From assembly GCF_002929295.1 (NCBI RefSeq), contig NZ_PJIM01000002.1:702191-766190 (forward strand): a stretch of DNA of 64,000 nt, in the 5' to 3' direction. Positions 18,090 through 25,924 of this stretch are shown one piece after another; within the stretch, counting starts at the first letter, position 1, and every line of letters begins with the position of its first letter. This DNA comes from Arthrobacter sp. SX1312 (GTDB lineage Bacteria; Actinomycetota; Actinomycetes; Actinomycetales; Micrococcaceae). A program made the translations under genes and the position numbers. The notes under the pieces are model-generated. The model was not told the origin of the DNA. It saw nothing but the letters and a program-made list of their open reading frames with translations, and made no database searches.

Positions 18090-18240
18090 GCTTCCGGCTC
18101 CTTTGAAGCGGCACATACGCGCCGAGATCTACAACCGTCGAGTTGACCACAACCAACCCGGCGACGTCCGCGGGATGTTTGGCCGCGAAGGTGAGCACGT
18201 AGAGGCCGCCGAATGAGTGTCCTGCGAGGAGCCGAGTAAC
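18090..18240 (-). pseudogene. Alpha/beta hydrolase fragment
   Basis: The reverse strand reads RLLAGHSFGGLYVLTFAAKH followed by PADVAGLVVVNSTVVDLG, a textbook nucleophile elbow (GHSFGG) and following strand of an alpha/beta hydrolase. It closely resembles the equivalent stretch of the intact gene at 21379-22713 (LAGHSLGGLYALTFAARYPG). Coding similarity ends abruptly at the hairpin at 18232-18262 on one side and fades after VDLG on the other. The N-terminal half and the catalytic Asp/His are missing. A deletion remnant, probably joined to the neighbouring hydrolase during rearrangement. Confidence 0.65.
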
Positions 18241-18262
18241 GCCACTATGTGGCGTTACTCGG
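18232..18262. terminator. Perfect 14-bp hairpin at a hydrolase breakpoint
   Basis: Arms 18232-18245 and 18249-18262 (CGAGTAACGCCAC and GTGGCGTTACTCG, each extended by one more pair) with a TAT loop. It lies 20 bp after the stop of the leftward hydrolase at 18283-19362 and exactly where the truncated hydrolase fragment begins. There is no T-run. A U-less terminator is the simple reading; a recombination site is the alternative. Confidence 0.5.
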
Positions 18263-18282
18263 TTGTCTGGAGGGGGTATTTT

Positions 18283-19362
18283 CTAGTTCCCTTGGGTCAC
18301 CTCGGTCGATGCACCAAGGGGTGTGGGCGACGCTTGAGATGTGGCACTGTCCTGGAGGAATTGTGTGATTTTCTGAGCCATGGCCGCTGACTGCGTCCAG
18401 TGCAGGTTGTGCGGGCCGTTGAGCTCGACGATTTCGTGGTGGCGGACGTTCTTGAGCTGGTTCTTGTGCGACTCGAGCCAGTTGGGATTGGTGGCCACGT
18501 TGTCACTGGCGAGGAAGTGAAGAACGGGCAGGTTCTCCGGGTAGGTCACTCCCTGGAGTGCTGCGGCGTTGCTGGCGACTCGGGCGCTTTCGTCGGCGAC
18601 TGCCGCGTTGCCGAAGTTCCAGATTGTCATTTGGCGCATGCGCTCCAATTCATCTGTGGTGAAGTCGTCGCTTGCCGGGTCCACCGCTCCGGGAGCGACC
18701 GAGACCGCTGTTCGGACCACGCCGATCGTGGACAGTATCCCGATGATATTGATGCCGCCGCTGGCCGCGGAATGCTCCTCTAGCTGGGTGGGCACGCTGG
18801 GGTCGATGCCTACCACGGCGGATACTTCGCTCGGATACCGGTTGGCGTAGTCGAGTGTGTAGAAGCCGGAGATCGAGTGTCCGGCCAGAACGTATGGCTT
18901 CTCGAGGTCGAGTGAGGACAGGGCCTGGTGGATCTCGGTGCTGATGTTCTTCACGGTCCGTTCGGGTGCGCTCATGTCGCTGTAGCCGTATCCGAAGCCC
19001 TCGACGACGATGACGTCGTAAGCATCGAGTTCCCTGATCAAAGGGGCGAAGTCCAGCGCCGGAGCGATCGTGCCCAGGCCGCTGAGCAGGACCAGGGGCT
19101 GTGCACCTTCGGTGCCGGCCCGAACGACGTTGACCTCGCCGCCGGCGACTTCCACGAGGTCACCGTACTGGGCGGTACTCGACTTCTCCTGCTGTTCCAG
19201 AAGCGCGTTGGCCGCTGTGGACGCAAGGGTCAGTCCCAGTGCGGTGAGAGCGACGATGCCGGTGGTTTTCAGTGTGCGCCGGAATGGCCGGCGTCGCTTT
19301 TCGGGTACTCCTTGGGTTGCGTGGCTCGTGGTGTTCGGGAGCTGACGACTGGCCTGTGACAT
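18283..19362 (-). CDS. Membrane-anchored alpha/beta hydrolase
   Basis: A 359-residue hydrolase with an Arg-rich N-terminus (EKRRRPFRRTLK) and one membrane segment (TGIVALTALGLTLASTAANA), placing the enzyme outside the membrane. The catalytic domain shows LVLLSGLGTIAPALDFAPLI, VVEGFGYGYSD, nucleophile elbow GHSISG, and a terminal His in NGPHNLHWTQS. This resembles actinobacterial exported hydrolases related to haloalkane dehalogenase/epoxide hydrolase folds, but the substrate is unknown. ATG 19362 (MSQASRQ) is chosen over an in-frame codon at 19440 because the latter adds low-complexity sequence. The Shine-Dalgarno is poor. A promoter with a CsoR-like operator lies ~200 bp upstream and points at this gene. 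Confidence 0.82.
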   Translation of the reverse strand: MSQASRQLPNTTSHATQGVPEKRRRPFRRTLKTTGIVALTALGLTLASTAANALLEQQEKSSTAQYGDLVEVAGGEVNVVRAGTEGAQPLVLLSGLGTIAPALDFAPLIRELDAYDVIVVEGFGYGYSDMSAPERTVKNISTEIHQALSSLDLEKPYVLAGHSISGFYTLDYANRYPSEVSAVVGIDPSVPTQLEEHSAASGGINIIGILSTIGVVRTAVSVAPGAVDPASDDFTTDELERMRQMTIWNFGNAAVADESARVASNAAALQGVTYPENLPVLHFLASDNVATNPNWLESHKNQLKNVRHHEIVELNGPHNLHWTQSAAMAQKITQFLQDSATSQASPTPLGASTEVTQGN

Positions 19363-19968
19363 GGGGGACGTTTCCAGACTTGGGGGTGTTCGAATGAAGT
19401 GAGAGCCCGTTCGAAGGCGGGCTGTTCGTCCGGATGACATCGCCCCGACGAGCGAAGGGAAGTCGTACAGACGTGTTGTGTTTTCGCGAAGTTGCGCTTT
19501 CAGGTTCGCGTGGGGGACCTGTCGTGCTTGTGGGAACCGAGAGCGGGGCTGCCAACACCTCGAAGATATACCCCTGGGGGGTATACGTCAAGGGCTCCGG
19601 CAGGTTCGGCGAAATCAATAATTTGATCCTCGTAGCAGCTGCCGGAGCTACCGGCCTTCTCGAAAGCAAAAGCATCATCGGCCGGGCCGCAAATGCCGCA
19701 CTGTTCCGGTGTTTGATAAGCGGATCCAGGTTCGGATCCGCAACTAGTACACCTCGCAAGTAGGGCGGCGGCATGGCTGTGGCGGCAAAGCCAGTCGACG
19801 ACGGACCGTCCAGTGAACCCCTCCTTGTCCGCCGATAACCTCACGTTATGTCCGCCTCCGTTGACAACCTCTAATTGGTTAGTTCATTGGCAAGTTATCA
19901 CGCGAGGGTGGGCTCAAATCAGACTGCGAAAGTGGTCTCCACTCAGACTCGGATAGTCAGACATTGAC
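19363..19968. other. Long intergenic region with regulatory signals but no clear gene
   Basis: 606 bp between two leftward genes. It holds the leftward promoter/CsoR-like operator at 19563-19591 and a rightward TTGACA (about 19860) followed by CTAATTGGTTAG, an operator-like near-palindrome, which faces no intact gene. A reverse reading (about 19580-19844) with three Cys pairs (CTSC, CGIC and nearby) could be a decayed protein, but I cannot assign it. Confidence 0.4.
19563..19591 (-). promoter_or_regulatory. Leftward promoter overlapping a CsoR/RcnR-like operator
   Basis: On the reverse strand TTGACG (19586-19591) and TATCTT (19563-19568) are 17 bp apart. The spacer contains the inverted repeat TATACCCC (19567-19574) / GGGGTATA (19578-19585) with a 3-base centre. 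G-tract repeats flanked by TA are typical of CsoR/RcnR/FrmR-family (DUF156) repressor sites. No such repressor gene is in the window. Confidence 0.5.
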
Positions 19969-20706
19969 TCAGACTCGTCCGGTGCGAAGGGCGCGAGCCA
20001 TGTCCTGACGGTCGTGGGCTTCGGCTATGAGGGCAGCAGATTCCCAGTCGTAGACAACCGACCGAAATTCAACGTCCCATCGCCCACTTACGTCATCGAG
20101 AACCGCGTAACGGGCGTGCGGAGTGCCAGCTTCCATCACATGCGGGTATGGCTTGTCATCGTCGAATGCTGGCCACCCGACGCTGCCGGGATTGACTACC
20201 AAAGAACCCTCCGGGAGTCGCGTAGCTCGGGGTAGGTGAGTGTGTCCGCACAGCACGAGGGACCAGTCTGTGTGCGTGCCCAGTCTTTGCCGTACTTCCC
20301 TGTCGGTTGCTTGTCTGACGCCGGCTGGTTCGACGGTCTCCAGAAGGTAAGTGAGGTCATCATCCGGTGACCCGTGACACGCCAGTACTCCATCCGTAAC
20401 CACCAGGGTCGACGGCAGGCAGGCCAACCATTCCCGCTGCGCAGGGGTGATCTCTTGAACTGCGAGCCGGTCTGAAGCGCCCATATGTTCTGGTCCCAGC
20501 GTGAGTATCTGGCGTTCGTGGTTGCCGGCCACCGTCTTCATGCCGACGTCTATCAACAGCTCTGCTGTTTGTCGGGGCTGCAGCCCCCCGGAGAGCAGGT
20601 CACCCAGATTTACGCTGTGATCTATCGATTGGCGGGCCATGTCGGCCAGGACGGCTTCTATAGCCAGAAGGTTTCCATGAATGTCGGACACAACGGCAAG
20701 GCGCAT
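19969..20706 (-). CDS. Calcineurin-like metallophosphoesterase, YfcE/MJ0936-type
   Basis: A 245-residue phosphoesterase with all five metal-binding blocks: SDIHGN (7-12), GDLLSGG, AGNHER, CHGSP, GHTHLP, plus the downstream NPGSVGWP typical of the YfcE subgroup. Members hydrolyse phosphodiesters with two divalent metals; the physiological substrate is generally unknown. The protein is cytoplasmic with no signal. An acidic C-terminal extension follows the core. Monocistronic, with an AT-richer upstream region at 20707-20760. Confidence 0.88.
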   Translation of the reverse strand: MRLAVVSDIHGNLLAIEAVLADMARQSIDHSVNLGDLLSGGLQPRQTAELLIDVGMKTVAGNHERQILTLGPEHMGASDRLAVQEITPAQREWLACLPSTLVVTDGVLACHGSPDDDLTYLLETVEPAGVRQATDREVRQRLGTHTDWSLVLCGHTHLPRATRLPEGSLVVNPGSVGWPAFDDDKPYPHVMEAGTPHARYAVLDDVSGRWDVEFRSVVYDWESAALIAEAHDRQDMARALRTGRV

Positions 20707-20808
20707 TTGTTCATCCTAAAAAATCGACGCCGAAAAAGCTCAACGTAATGGTTCGAGGCGGGGTTGCTTTTCTTTACTGCTGAGTCAGTGGAAAGTTTCC
20801 GCAAGTGT

Positions 20809-21273
20809 CTACCGAAGCACGCGCGTCATATAGGAGCTGTAGGGGTCATCAGTGTAGAAGCCAAAGGGTTCACAATAATCAAAACCGTTCTTGGCGTACA
20901 GCGTCCTGGCCGGCGCGAAGAAATCCATGCTGCCGGTTTCCAGTGAGATTTGCGTTATGCCTCGCGCCCTTGCGTCGGTCACCACATGATTGAGCAACTT
21001 TGAAGCGATGCCCTTCCCTCGTAGTTCTGGGTCGGTGCGCATGCTCTTGAGTTCTTCGTGGTCTGGGGTCAATGCCGACAGCGCACACGTGCCCGCTATT
21101 CGCTGCTCGTTCAGCGCAACCCAGAGCCGAACTGTCGGCTTCTGCAGCGCTGCCATGTCCAGTCCATGCCGGCTCTCAAGTGGTGAAAGTGGTGCCATGT
21201 CGGCGAGATGGGCTTCTAGGAAAATCTTCAGGTCGGGGTCGCGGAAGTTCGCACGTTTAATGATGAGTGTCAT
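20809..21273 (-). CDS. GNAT-family N-acetyltransferase
   Basis: A 154-residue GCN5-related acetyltransferase. The acetyl-CoA-binding motif is MRTDPELRGKGIASKLLNHV, preceded by the strand RIAGTCALSALTPDHEELKS and followed by SLETGSMDFFAPARTLYAKN and GFDYCEPFGFYTDDPYSSYM, the pattern of PhnO/ElaA-like small acetyltransferases. The substrate is not evident. Codon use here is slightly less GC-biased than in the rhamnose or hpa regions, in line with the accessory neighbourhood. Confidence 0.85.
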   Translation of the reverse strand: MTLIIKRANFRDPDLKIFLEAHLADMAPLSPLESRHGLDMAALQKPTVRLWVALNEQRIAGTCALSALTPDHEELKSMRTDPELRGKGIASKLLNHVVTDARARGITQISLETGSMDFFAPARTLYAKNGFDYCEPFGFYTDDPYSSYMTRVLR

Positions 21274-21378
21274 GTTAGAGAGTTACCGGGCCTTCATGTC
21301 CGGGTTGTAAACCACGAGTGCTGCAGCAGGTCCAACAGAAACGGTTCTCATCCTTCGTCACTGACCCGAGCATGAAAT

Positions 21379-22713
21379 TCACTGCAGGCCCGCTTCATTC
21401 CGTACCGCGGTGACGGCGTCGAGGATGCCCCGGGCGGTCTCGGCGGCGTCCTGGTCGTCGTCGAGCAGGGACCCGTGCGTGGCCCCGTCGACGACGCGGT
21501 GCAGGTTGTTGGTCGACAGCGTGGCCAGCGCGTCGTGGGATTCAGTCCATCCGGGTCTGGTGCCACTGCCGGCCGTCAGGACGACCAGGGGCTTGTCCGC
21601 AAGGGTCCTCAGGGCCGCGCCCTGCTGCACCGAGGACCCGGCGAGGAGGTATTCGTCCACCGTGCTGCGCAGGTGGTTGCCCGATTCCACACCGAGGAGT
21701 GGGCCGATGCCGAGCCGTCCTGCGGCGGCGATCAGTGCGGAGAGACGGTGGGTGGTGTCATTGGGGCGCGCGGGCTCCGCTGTGCTGGGTCCCGGATCCA
21801 ATGCCGGTGCGGTCGAGTCCACCAGCACCAGTCCGGCGACTTCCCCGGGGTAGCGGGCAGCGAAGGTGAGGGCGTAGAGGCCCCCGAGGGAATGACCGGC
21901 CAGCACATACGGTCCGGGCTCGTTTGCGCGCTGCAGCAGCGTGTGGAGGTCGTTGGCGATCTGCGCGCCGTCCTGCGGCACGGTCGCCGGTTCGCTCCAG
22001 CCGCGCCCGGCGCGGTCGTAGACGCAGACGCGGGTGTCCTGCGCGACCTTCGGCGCGATCAGGGCGAGGCTCGACGACGTCAGGCCTGCGCCGGGTTCGA
22101 GCACCACGGTGGGACTGCCCGAGCCGGTGCAGTCCAGGTAGAGGCGGTGACCGCCGACATCGATTAACCGTCCGTGCCCCGGAGTGGCTCCCGCCGTGGC
22201 GGCTCCGCGTACGGTCTCGTACCCGCTCGCCAGTGACGCGATGACGAGCAGCGCGATCACGGGGTAGAGCAGCGCTCGGGCGCTACGGCTGGGCAGCTGC
22301 CGACGGATTCTGACGATCATCCAGACACCCAGCACCAGAAGGGCCGGGGGCCACAACCACGCGAGTACTTCCTGCAGCGGGGCGCCGAACACCACCAACA
22401 GTAGGCCGCCCAAACCCATGAACAGTGCGGGGCCCAAGGCCCATTTCTGCGGCTGGTCCGTGAACCTCACTGAGAGCACAGCCAGCAGGGCCCACCCCAG
22501 TGCGAACCCCAGCAGGATGCCCGCAGTCACGCCGCTCTCCGTCGCAGGGATGAAGGGAGCCGCAGCCAGCAGGAGTGCGGCGACGACCCCGACCATCAGG
22601 GCACCGGCCACCAGCCAGCCGATGTGGCCCTTACCCGCGGGATCAGAGCCAGGGGGATAGTCCTGGCCCTTAGGAGCGGCGACTGTCGTTTTCTGCGCCC
22701 CGAGGATCATCAT
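21379..22713 (-). CDS. Alpha/beta hydrolase with five-helix membrane domain
   Basis: A 444-residue protein. Hydrophobic segments at about 32-54, 62-81, 92-110, 113-134 and 147-165 form an N-terminal membrane domain. The rest is an alpha/beta hydrolase: GHRLYLDCTGSGSPTVVLEP, VCVYDRAGRGWSEP, nucleophile elbow GHSLGG, VLVDSTAPALDP, and DGATHGSLL with the catalytic His. The enzyme domain therefore follows an odd number of membrane passes. Similar fusions occur in actinobacteria; function unknown. A second Met follows the first immediately, so the exact start is uncertain by one codon. It is divergent from the GlxA-type regulator. Confidence 0.83.
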   Translation of the reverse strand: MMILGAQKTTVAAPKGQDYPPGSDPAGKGHIGWLVAGALMVGVVAALLLAAAPFIPATESGVTAGILLGFALGWALLAVLSVRFTDQPQKWALGPALFMGLGGLLLVVFGAPLQEVLAWLWPPALLVLGVWMIVRIRRQLPSRSARALLYPVIALLVIASLASGYETVRGAATAGATPGHGRLIDVGGHRLYLDCTGSGSPTVVLEPGAGLTSSSLALIAPKVAQDTRVCVYDRAGRGWSEPATVPQDGAQIANDLHTLLQRANEPGPYVLAGHSLGGLYALTFAARYPGEVAGLVLVDSTAPALDPGPSTAEPARPNDTTHRLSALIAAAGRLGIGPLLGVESGNHLRSTVDEYLLAGSSVQQGAALRTLADKPLVVLTAGSGTRPGWTESHDALATLSTNNLHRVVDGATHGSLLDDDQDAAETARGILDAVTAVRNEAGLQ

Positions 22714-22802
22714 GCAGTCATGCTGTCATTCACCGGTAGTGGAAGTGCACGGCAAAAACGCCATGAATGGAAAGGATTCTGTCCACTGGATGTATCCGTC
22801 AG

Positions 22803-22814
22803 TACAGTGACCGT
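22803..22814 (+). promoter_or_regulatory. Probable leaderless promoter of the GlxA-type gene
   Basis: TACAGT (22803-22808) is a good -10 box ending 6 bases before the ATG at 22815, where transcription would start on or beside the A of the start codon. There is no Shine-Dalgarno. This supports ATG 22815 over the in-frame ATG at 22767. Confidence 0.5.
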
Positions 22815-23768
22815 ATGCACCGAGTCGTCGCTTTGGCACTGCCGGGTGTCGTTGCTTTTGACCTTGCCACTCCAGCGCAGGTTTTCGGCCACATGGATGA
22901 ACGGGAACGGTACTCCTTCCGGGTCTGCGCAGCCCAGCCCGGATTGGTGCTCACTACATCCGGGTACTCCATCTTGGCCCCCGATGGCTTGGACGCCCTC
23001 CTGTCCGCGGACACAGTCGTGGTTCCCGGATACGAACCGCTCGACGATCCGCCCGCCGAGGTCTGTGAGGCCCTGCGTCAGGCAGCGGCTCGCGGAGCCC
23101 GCGTCGTGTCGGTGTGCACAGGCGCCTTCGCTCTCGCGGCCGCCGGCCTCCTGGACGGCAAGCGTGCAACCACCCACTGGAGAAACGCCGAACGCCTTCA
23201 GACCCTGTACCCGGGCATCACCGTCGACGCGGACGTCCTCTACATCGACCAAGGCAGCGTCAGCACCAGCGCTGGCGTCGCGGCAGGCATCGACCTATGC
23301 CTGCACCTGGTTCGCAAGGACTTCGGAACCGAAGCGGCCAACAGCATCGCGCGACGGATGGTCGTCGCCCCGCACAGGGAAGGGGGTCAGGTCCAGTTCA
23401 TGGAACGCGTGGTCGCCGCACCCTTGGCCCTTTTCGCCGACACCTGCGCCTGGGCCAGACAGAATCTGACTGAACCGCTCACGGTGGGCGAGATGGCCGC
23501 CCATGCCGGCTGGGCTTCCGGGAGCTTCGCCCGGAAATTCACGGCCGAAGCGGGAACGACACCGCTGAGGTGGCTGAACGAGCAACGCATCGCCGAAGCG
23601 TGCCGACTCCTGGAGACCACCGACCTGACGGTGCAAGCGATCGCCTCCAGGACCGGTTTGGGAACGACAGCAAATTTCCGGATCCACTTCAGCCGGAAAC
23701 TCAACACCACACCCTCGAACTACCGCCACCTCTACCAAGGTAGGAATCGGCAGTCCACGCCAGCCTGA
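22815..23768 (+). CDS. GlxA-family regulator (DJ-1/PfpI domain plus AraC HTH)
   Basis: A 317-residue regulator. Residues 1-170 are a DJ-1/PfpI domain (RVVALALPGVVAFDLATPAQ, VVVPGYEPLDDPP, and VSVCTGAFALAAAGLLDGKR with Cys at the nucleophile-elbow position, then ATTHWR). Residues about 215-310 are an AraC HTH pair (LTVGEMAAHAGWASGSFARK, FTAEAGTTPLRWLNEQRIAE, IASRTGLGTTANFRIHF). These proteins sense small molecules and activate nearby genes. The divergent membrane hydrolase is the nearest candidate target. Confidence 0.88.
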   Translation: MHRVVALALPGVVAFDLATPAQVFGHMDERERYSFRVCAAQPGLVLTTSGYSILAPDGLDALLSADTVVVPGYEPLDDPPAEVCEALRQAAARGARVVSVCTGAFALAAAGLLDGKRATTHWRNAERLQTLYPGITVDADVLYIDQGSVSTSAGVAAGIDLCLHLVRKDFGTEAANSIARRMVVAPHREGGQVQFMERVVAAPLALFADTCAWARQNLTEPLTVGEMAAHAGWASGSFARKFTAEAGTTPLRWLNEQRIAEACRLLETTDLTVQAIASRTGLGTTANFRIHFSRKLNTTPSNYRHLYQGRNRQSTPA

Positions 23769-23777
23769 GTGGTTGCC

Positions 23778-23903
23778 ATGAGTGTGACCCAGCTGCCAAC
23801 CGAGACGGCACCACTCATGGCGGAGAAGAGTGCACCTTTGCAGCAGCCGCAGCAGCAGCCGCCGAAGCGTTCTCCCGCAATACTCTTTCTTCTTCGCCGA
23901 TAA
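23778..23903 (+). CDS. Possible short peptide or N-terminal remnant
   Basis: An ATG opens a 41-residue reading, MSVTQLPTETAPLMAEKSAP followed by a Gln/Pro stretch and KRSPAILFLLRR. Its composition looks like the cytoplasmic N-terminus of an ABC permease cut off where the first membrane helix should begin. There is no Shine-Dalgarno and no downstream continuation in any frame. It may be a remnant rather than a gene. Confidence 0.25.
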   Translation: MSVTQLPTETAPLMAEKSAPLQQPQQQPPKRSPAILFLLRR

Positions 23904-23934
23904 TTGATCTTATATCAACTTACGTTGACGCAGC

Positions 23935-24385
23935 CCCTACTCGGCGCTGTTCGAGCCGATCTGGTCGAACGCTGGGGTGAGCGCGTCGGCCGCCGGCAGG
24001 GTGCGCTGTCCCACGGTCGGCAGGCCCTCGCAGATGTAGGTGGATACAGCCATCGTTGTAGACGCAGGCGAGGGTCGCGACGTCATCGGTACGAACGGCT
24101 TCTATCCGAACCGCCTCATGGGCGGCAGGGTGCGGTCGTGATTCGCGGTGATCGTCGCCAGAACCCCTCCGAGGGGCACTGTCTGGTCGTTGTCGTCCTC
24201 GAGGGCTACGTAGAGGCGGTTGGTGTTGCGGCCGGGGGAGGGCCTAGTCGGTCCGCTCGTCGAGGATGGCGCGCACGGTGTTGGCAGTGGCACCTTGGGC
24301 GCGGTTCACGGTCGCGGTGTAACCGAGCCGGCCGTGCTCGCGGAGGTAGCCGGCGTCGAGGGTGATGCGTCGTTGATGGCGTAGC
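23935..24385 (-). pseudogene. Decayed MobF/TrwC-type conjugative relaxase (helicase part)
   Basis: Read right to left on the reverse strand: ITLDAGYLREHGRLGYTATV followed by NRAQGATANTVRAILDERTD (about 24376-24248) matches the last helicase block of TrwC/TraI relaxases, whose consensus has LGYA-T-HRAQGxTVDTA. After a stop and frame change comes NTNRLYVALEDDNDQTVPLG (the 'LYVALTR' block), then GVLATITANHDRTLPP. After a further shift near 24110 comes EAVRIEAVRTDDVATLACVY with NDGCIHLH. Three frames and internal stops in 450 bp show a dead gene. The rest of the relaxase is absent. It marks an old plasmid or integrative-element insertion. Confidence 0.6.
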
Positions 24386-24476
24386 AGCGTCTCCTATGCT
24401 TGATGCACCACCGAGCTGCAGTCCTCTCCCACGTCTGCCCGCCGCAGGACCGGCACGGATGGCAGGAAGGACCGCC

Positions 24477-24620
24477 GTGACCACGGACAGCAGCGCGGAC
24501 GAGCAGGGCGTGGTGAGCCCGGTGGCCGACGTCGTCGAGCAGGCCTCCGATGCACGCCGCCTGGACATCGCCGTGCGGCTCGGCTTCGCCACCATCCGGA
24601 CCGAGGTCGGACGCACGTGA
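24477..24620 (+). CDS. Small protein of unknown function, coupled to the DUF2256/DUF3253 gene
   Basis: A 47-residue reading from [23 protein letters not shown] then [28 protein letters not shown] lies about 7 bases before the GTG, and its stop overlaps the GTG of the next gene by 4 bases (GTGA), both good signs of real translation. No family recognised. It probably serves with, or as a leader for, the downstream zinc-ribbon protein. Confidence 0.5.
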   Translation: MTTDSSADEQGVVSPVADVVEQASDARRLDIAVRLGFATIRTEVGRT

Positions 24621-25048
24621 CGCCGCGGGTGAGACCGCCCGCGCAGGGGCCCGGTCCCGGTGCTTCGACCGAGCCGAAGTTCTGCAGGTCGTGCGGCCGC
24701 CGCATGGAGTGGCGGAAGAAGTGGGAGCGGACCTGGGACACGGTGCTCTACTGCAGCGACGCCTGCCGGGCCCGCAAGGTGAAGCCGATCGACGCGGCCC
24801 TCGAGGACTGGCTCCTGAGGCGTCTCCGGAGCCTGCCGCGCGGACAGGGCCTCGATCCGGCGGATGCCGCCCGTGCCCTCGACGAGAAGGGCGGGAGTCT
24901 TCTGCACGAGCCCGCCCGGAGCGCCGCGCGCCGCCTCGTGAACCGTGGGCTCGCGGAGATGGTGCAGCGCGGCGTCGTCGTCGATCCCTCGACGGCCAAG
25001 GGGCCCGTGGCCCTGCGGTCACCTGCTACGAGACATCCGACTCGCTGA
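24617..25048 (+). CDS. DUF2256/DUF3253 zinc-ribbon protein
   Basis: A 143-residue protein made of two known domains of unknown function. Residues 20-52 show the DUF2256 pattern ([20 protein letters not shown], then [10 protein letters not shown]), a treble-clef-like zinc site with four Cys. Residues 58-135 are a DUF3253 winged-helix-like domain ([40 protein letters not shown]). The fusion recurs in bacteria, often near photolyase/cryptochrome genes; none is visible here. The Cys motifs and winged helix suggest nucleic-acid binding. The GTG start overlaps the previous stop. Confidence 0.8.
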   Translation: MTPRVRPPAQGPGPGASTEPKFCRSCGRRMEWRKKWERTWDTVLYCSDACRARKVKPIDAALEDWLLRRLRSLPRGQGLDPADAARALDEKGGSLLHEPARSAARRLVNRGLAEMVQRGVVVDPSTAKGPVALRSPATRHPTR

Positions 25049-25087
25049 CCTGCTCGCGACGCAACCTCGGGTCTCCGATTCGATCCC

Positions 25088-25924
25088 TCATTTTCCGATT
25101 CCATCTGCCAGCCCCCGGATGAAGTAGCGTTGACCGGCGATGAACAGCACGACCATGGGCAGTGCGGCCATGACCATGCCCGCGAACACGACGGGGTAGT
25201 CCGTGCCGTGCTTGGCCATCAGGTTGGTAAGTCCCACGGGCAACGTCTGGAAGTCCCCGCCGCTGGTGAACACCATGGCGAACAGGTATTCGTTCCACGT
25301 GAAGAGGATGTTGAGGATCACGGTCGAGACGATGATCGGCTTGCACATCGGCAGGATGATCTGCCAGAACGCGCGGGCCCGCGACGCGCCGTCGACAGCT
25401 GCCGCCTCGTCGATCTGTACGGGGAGGTCCATCATGTACGCGCGGATCAGGAACACGGTGAAGGGGATACGGAACGCGGTATACAGGATCAACAGTGCCC
25501 AGAACGTGTTGTAGAGGCCCAGGGCCTGGAACATGCGCACCAGCGGGATGAGAGCCACGGTAGGTGCCAGCATCAGGCCGGCGAGGATGATGATGAGGAA
25601 CGTGCGACTGAACGGGATCTTGATCCTCGTCAGTCCGTAGGCCGCCCATGCGCCGATGAAGACCGTCGCGATGGTCGAGGTGACGGTGACGAGCACGCTC
25701 ACCATGAGGTAGTTGCCGACACCCCGGTTCCAGGCGTTCGCGTAGTTCTCCCAGCGCAACTCCAGAGGCAGCGCGAACGGGTTGCCGAACAGTTCGGCGT
25801 TGGTCTTGAAGCCGTTGAGGGTCATCCACAGCAGGGGGTAGATGACGACGACGGCGAGGGCGAGCAGGAAGGCCCAGACGAAGGTCGAGCCGATGACTCC
25901 TAGTGCGGTGCTGCGTTTCACCAT
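25088..25924 (-). CDS. Carbohydrate ABC transporter permease (MalG type)
   Basis: A 278-residue inner-membrane permease with six predicted helices, starting VIGSTFVWAFLLALAVVVIY. The EAA loop for contact with the ATPase is IDEAAAVDGASRARAFWQII, followed by LPMCKPIIVSTVILNILFTW and NEYLFAMVF, the MalG-subfamily signature. It is the last gene of a binding protein-permease-permease unit and overlaps the preceding permease by 7 bp. No ATPase gene is present in the unit, as is usual for actinobacterial CUT1 systems that share a common MsiK-type ATPase encoded elsewhere. Substrate is inferred from the neighbouring SIS/kinase genes. Confidence 0.9.
   Translation of the reverse strand: MVKRSTALGVIGSTFVWAFLLALAVVVIYPLLWMTLNGFKTNAELFGNPFALPLELRWENYANAWNRGVGNYLMVSVLVTVTSTIATVFIGAWAAYGLTRIKIPFSRTFLIIILAGLMLAPTVALIPLVRMFQALGLYNTFWALLILYTAFRIPFTVFLIRAYMMDLPVQIDEAAAVDGASRARAFWQIILPMCKPIIVSTVILNILFTWNEYLFAMVFTSGGDFQTLPVGLTNLMAKHGTDYPVVFAGMVMAALPMVVLFIAGQRYFIRGLADGIGK

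Noticed and set aside
18232-18262. The perfect hairpin as an insertion-sequence end or attachment site
   Set aside because: No transposase, integrase, target duplication or second copy is visible in the window; kept as a probable terminator with the recombination idea only as an alternative.
19434-19763. Forward reading of 109 codons in the 19.4-19.9 kb gap
   Set aside because: It lies over the leftward promoter and CsoR-like site and has no family features or Shine-Dalgarno.
23904-24365. Forward reading of 153 codons across the relaxase remnant
   Set aside because: Arg/Gly-rich antisense frame; the informative protein similarity is on the reverse strand in broken frames.
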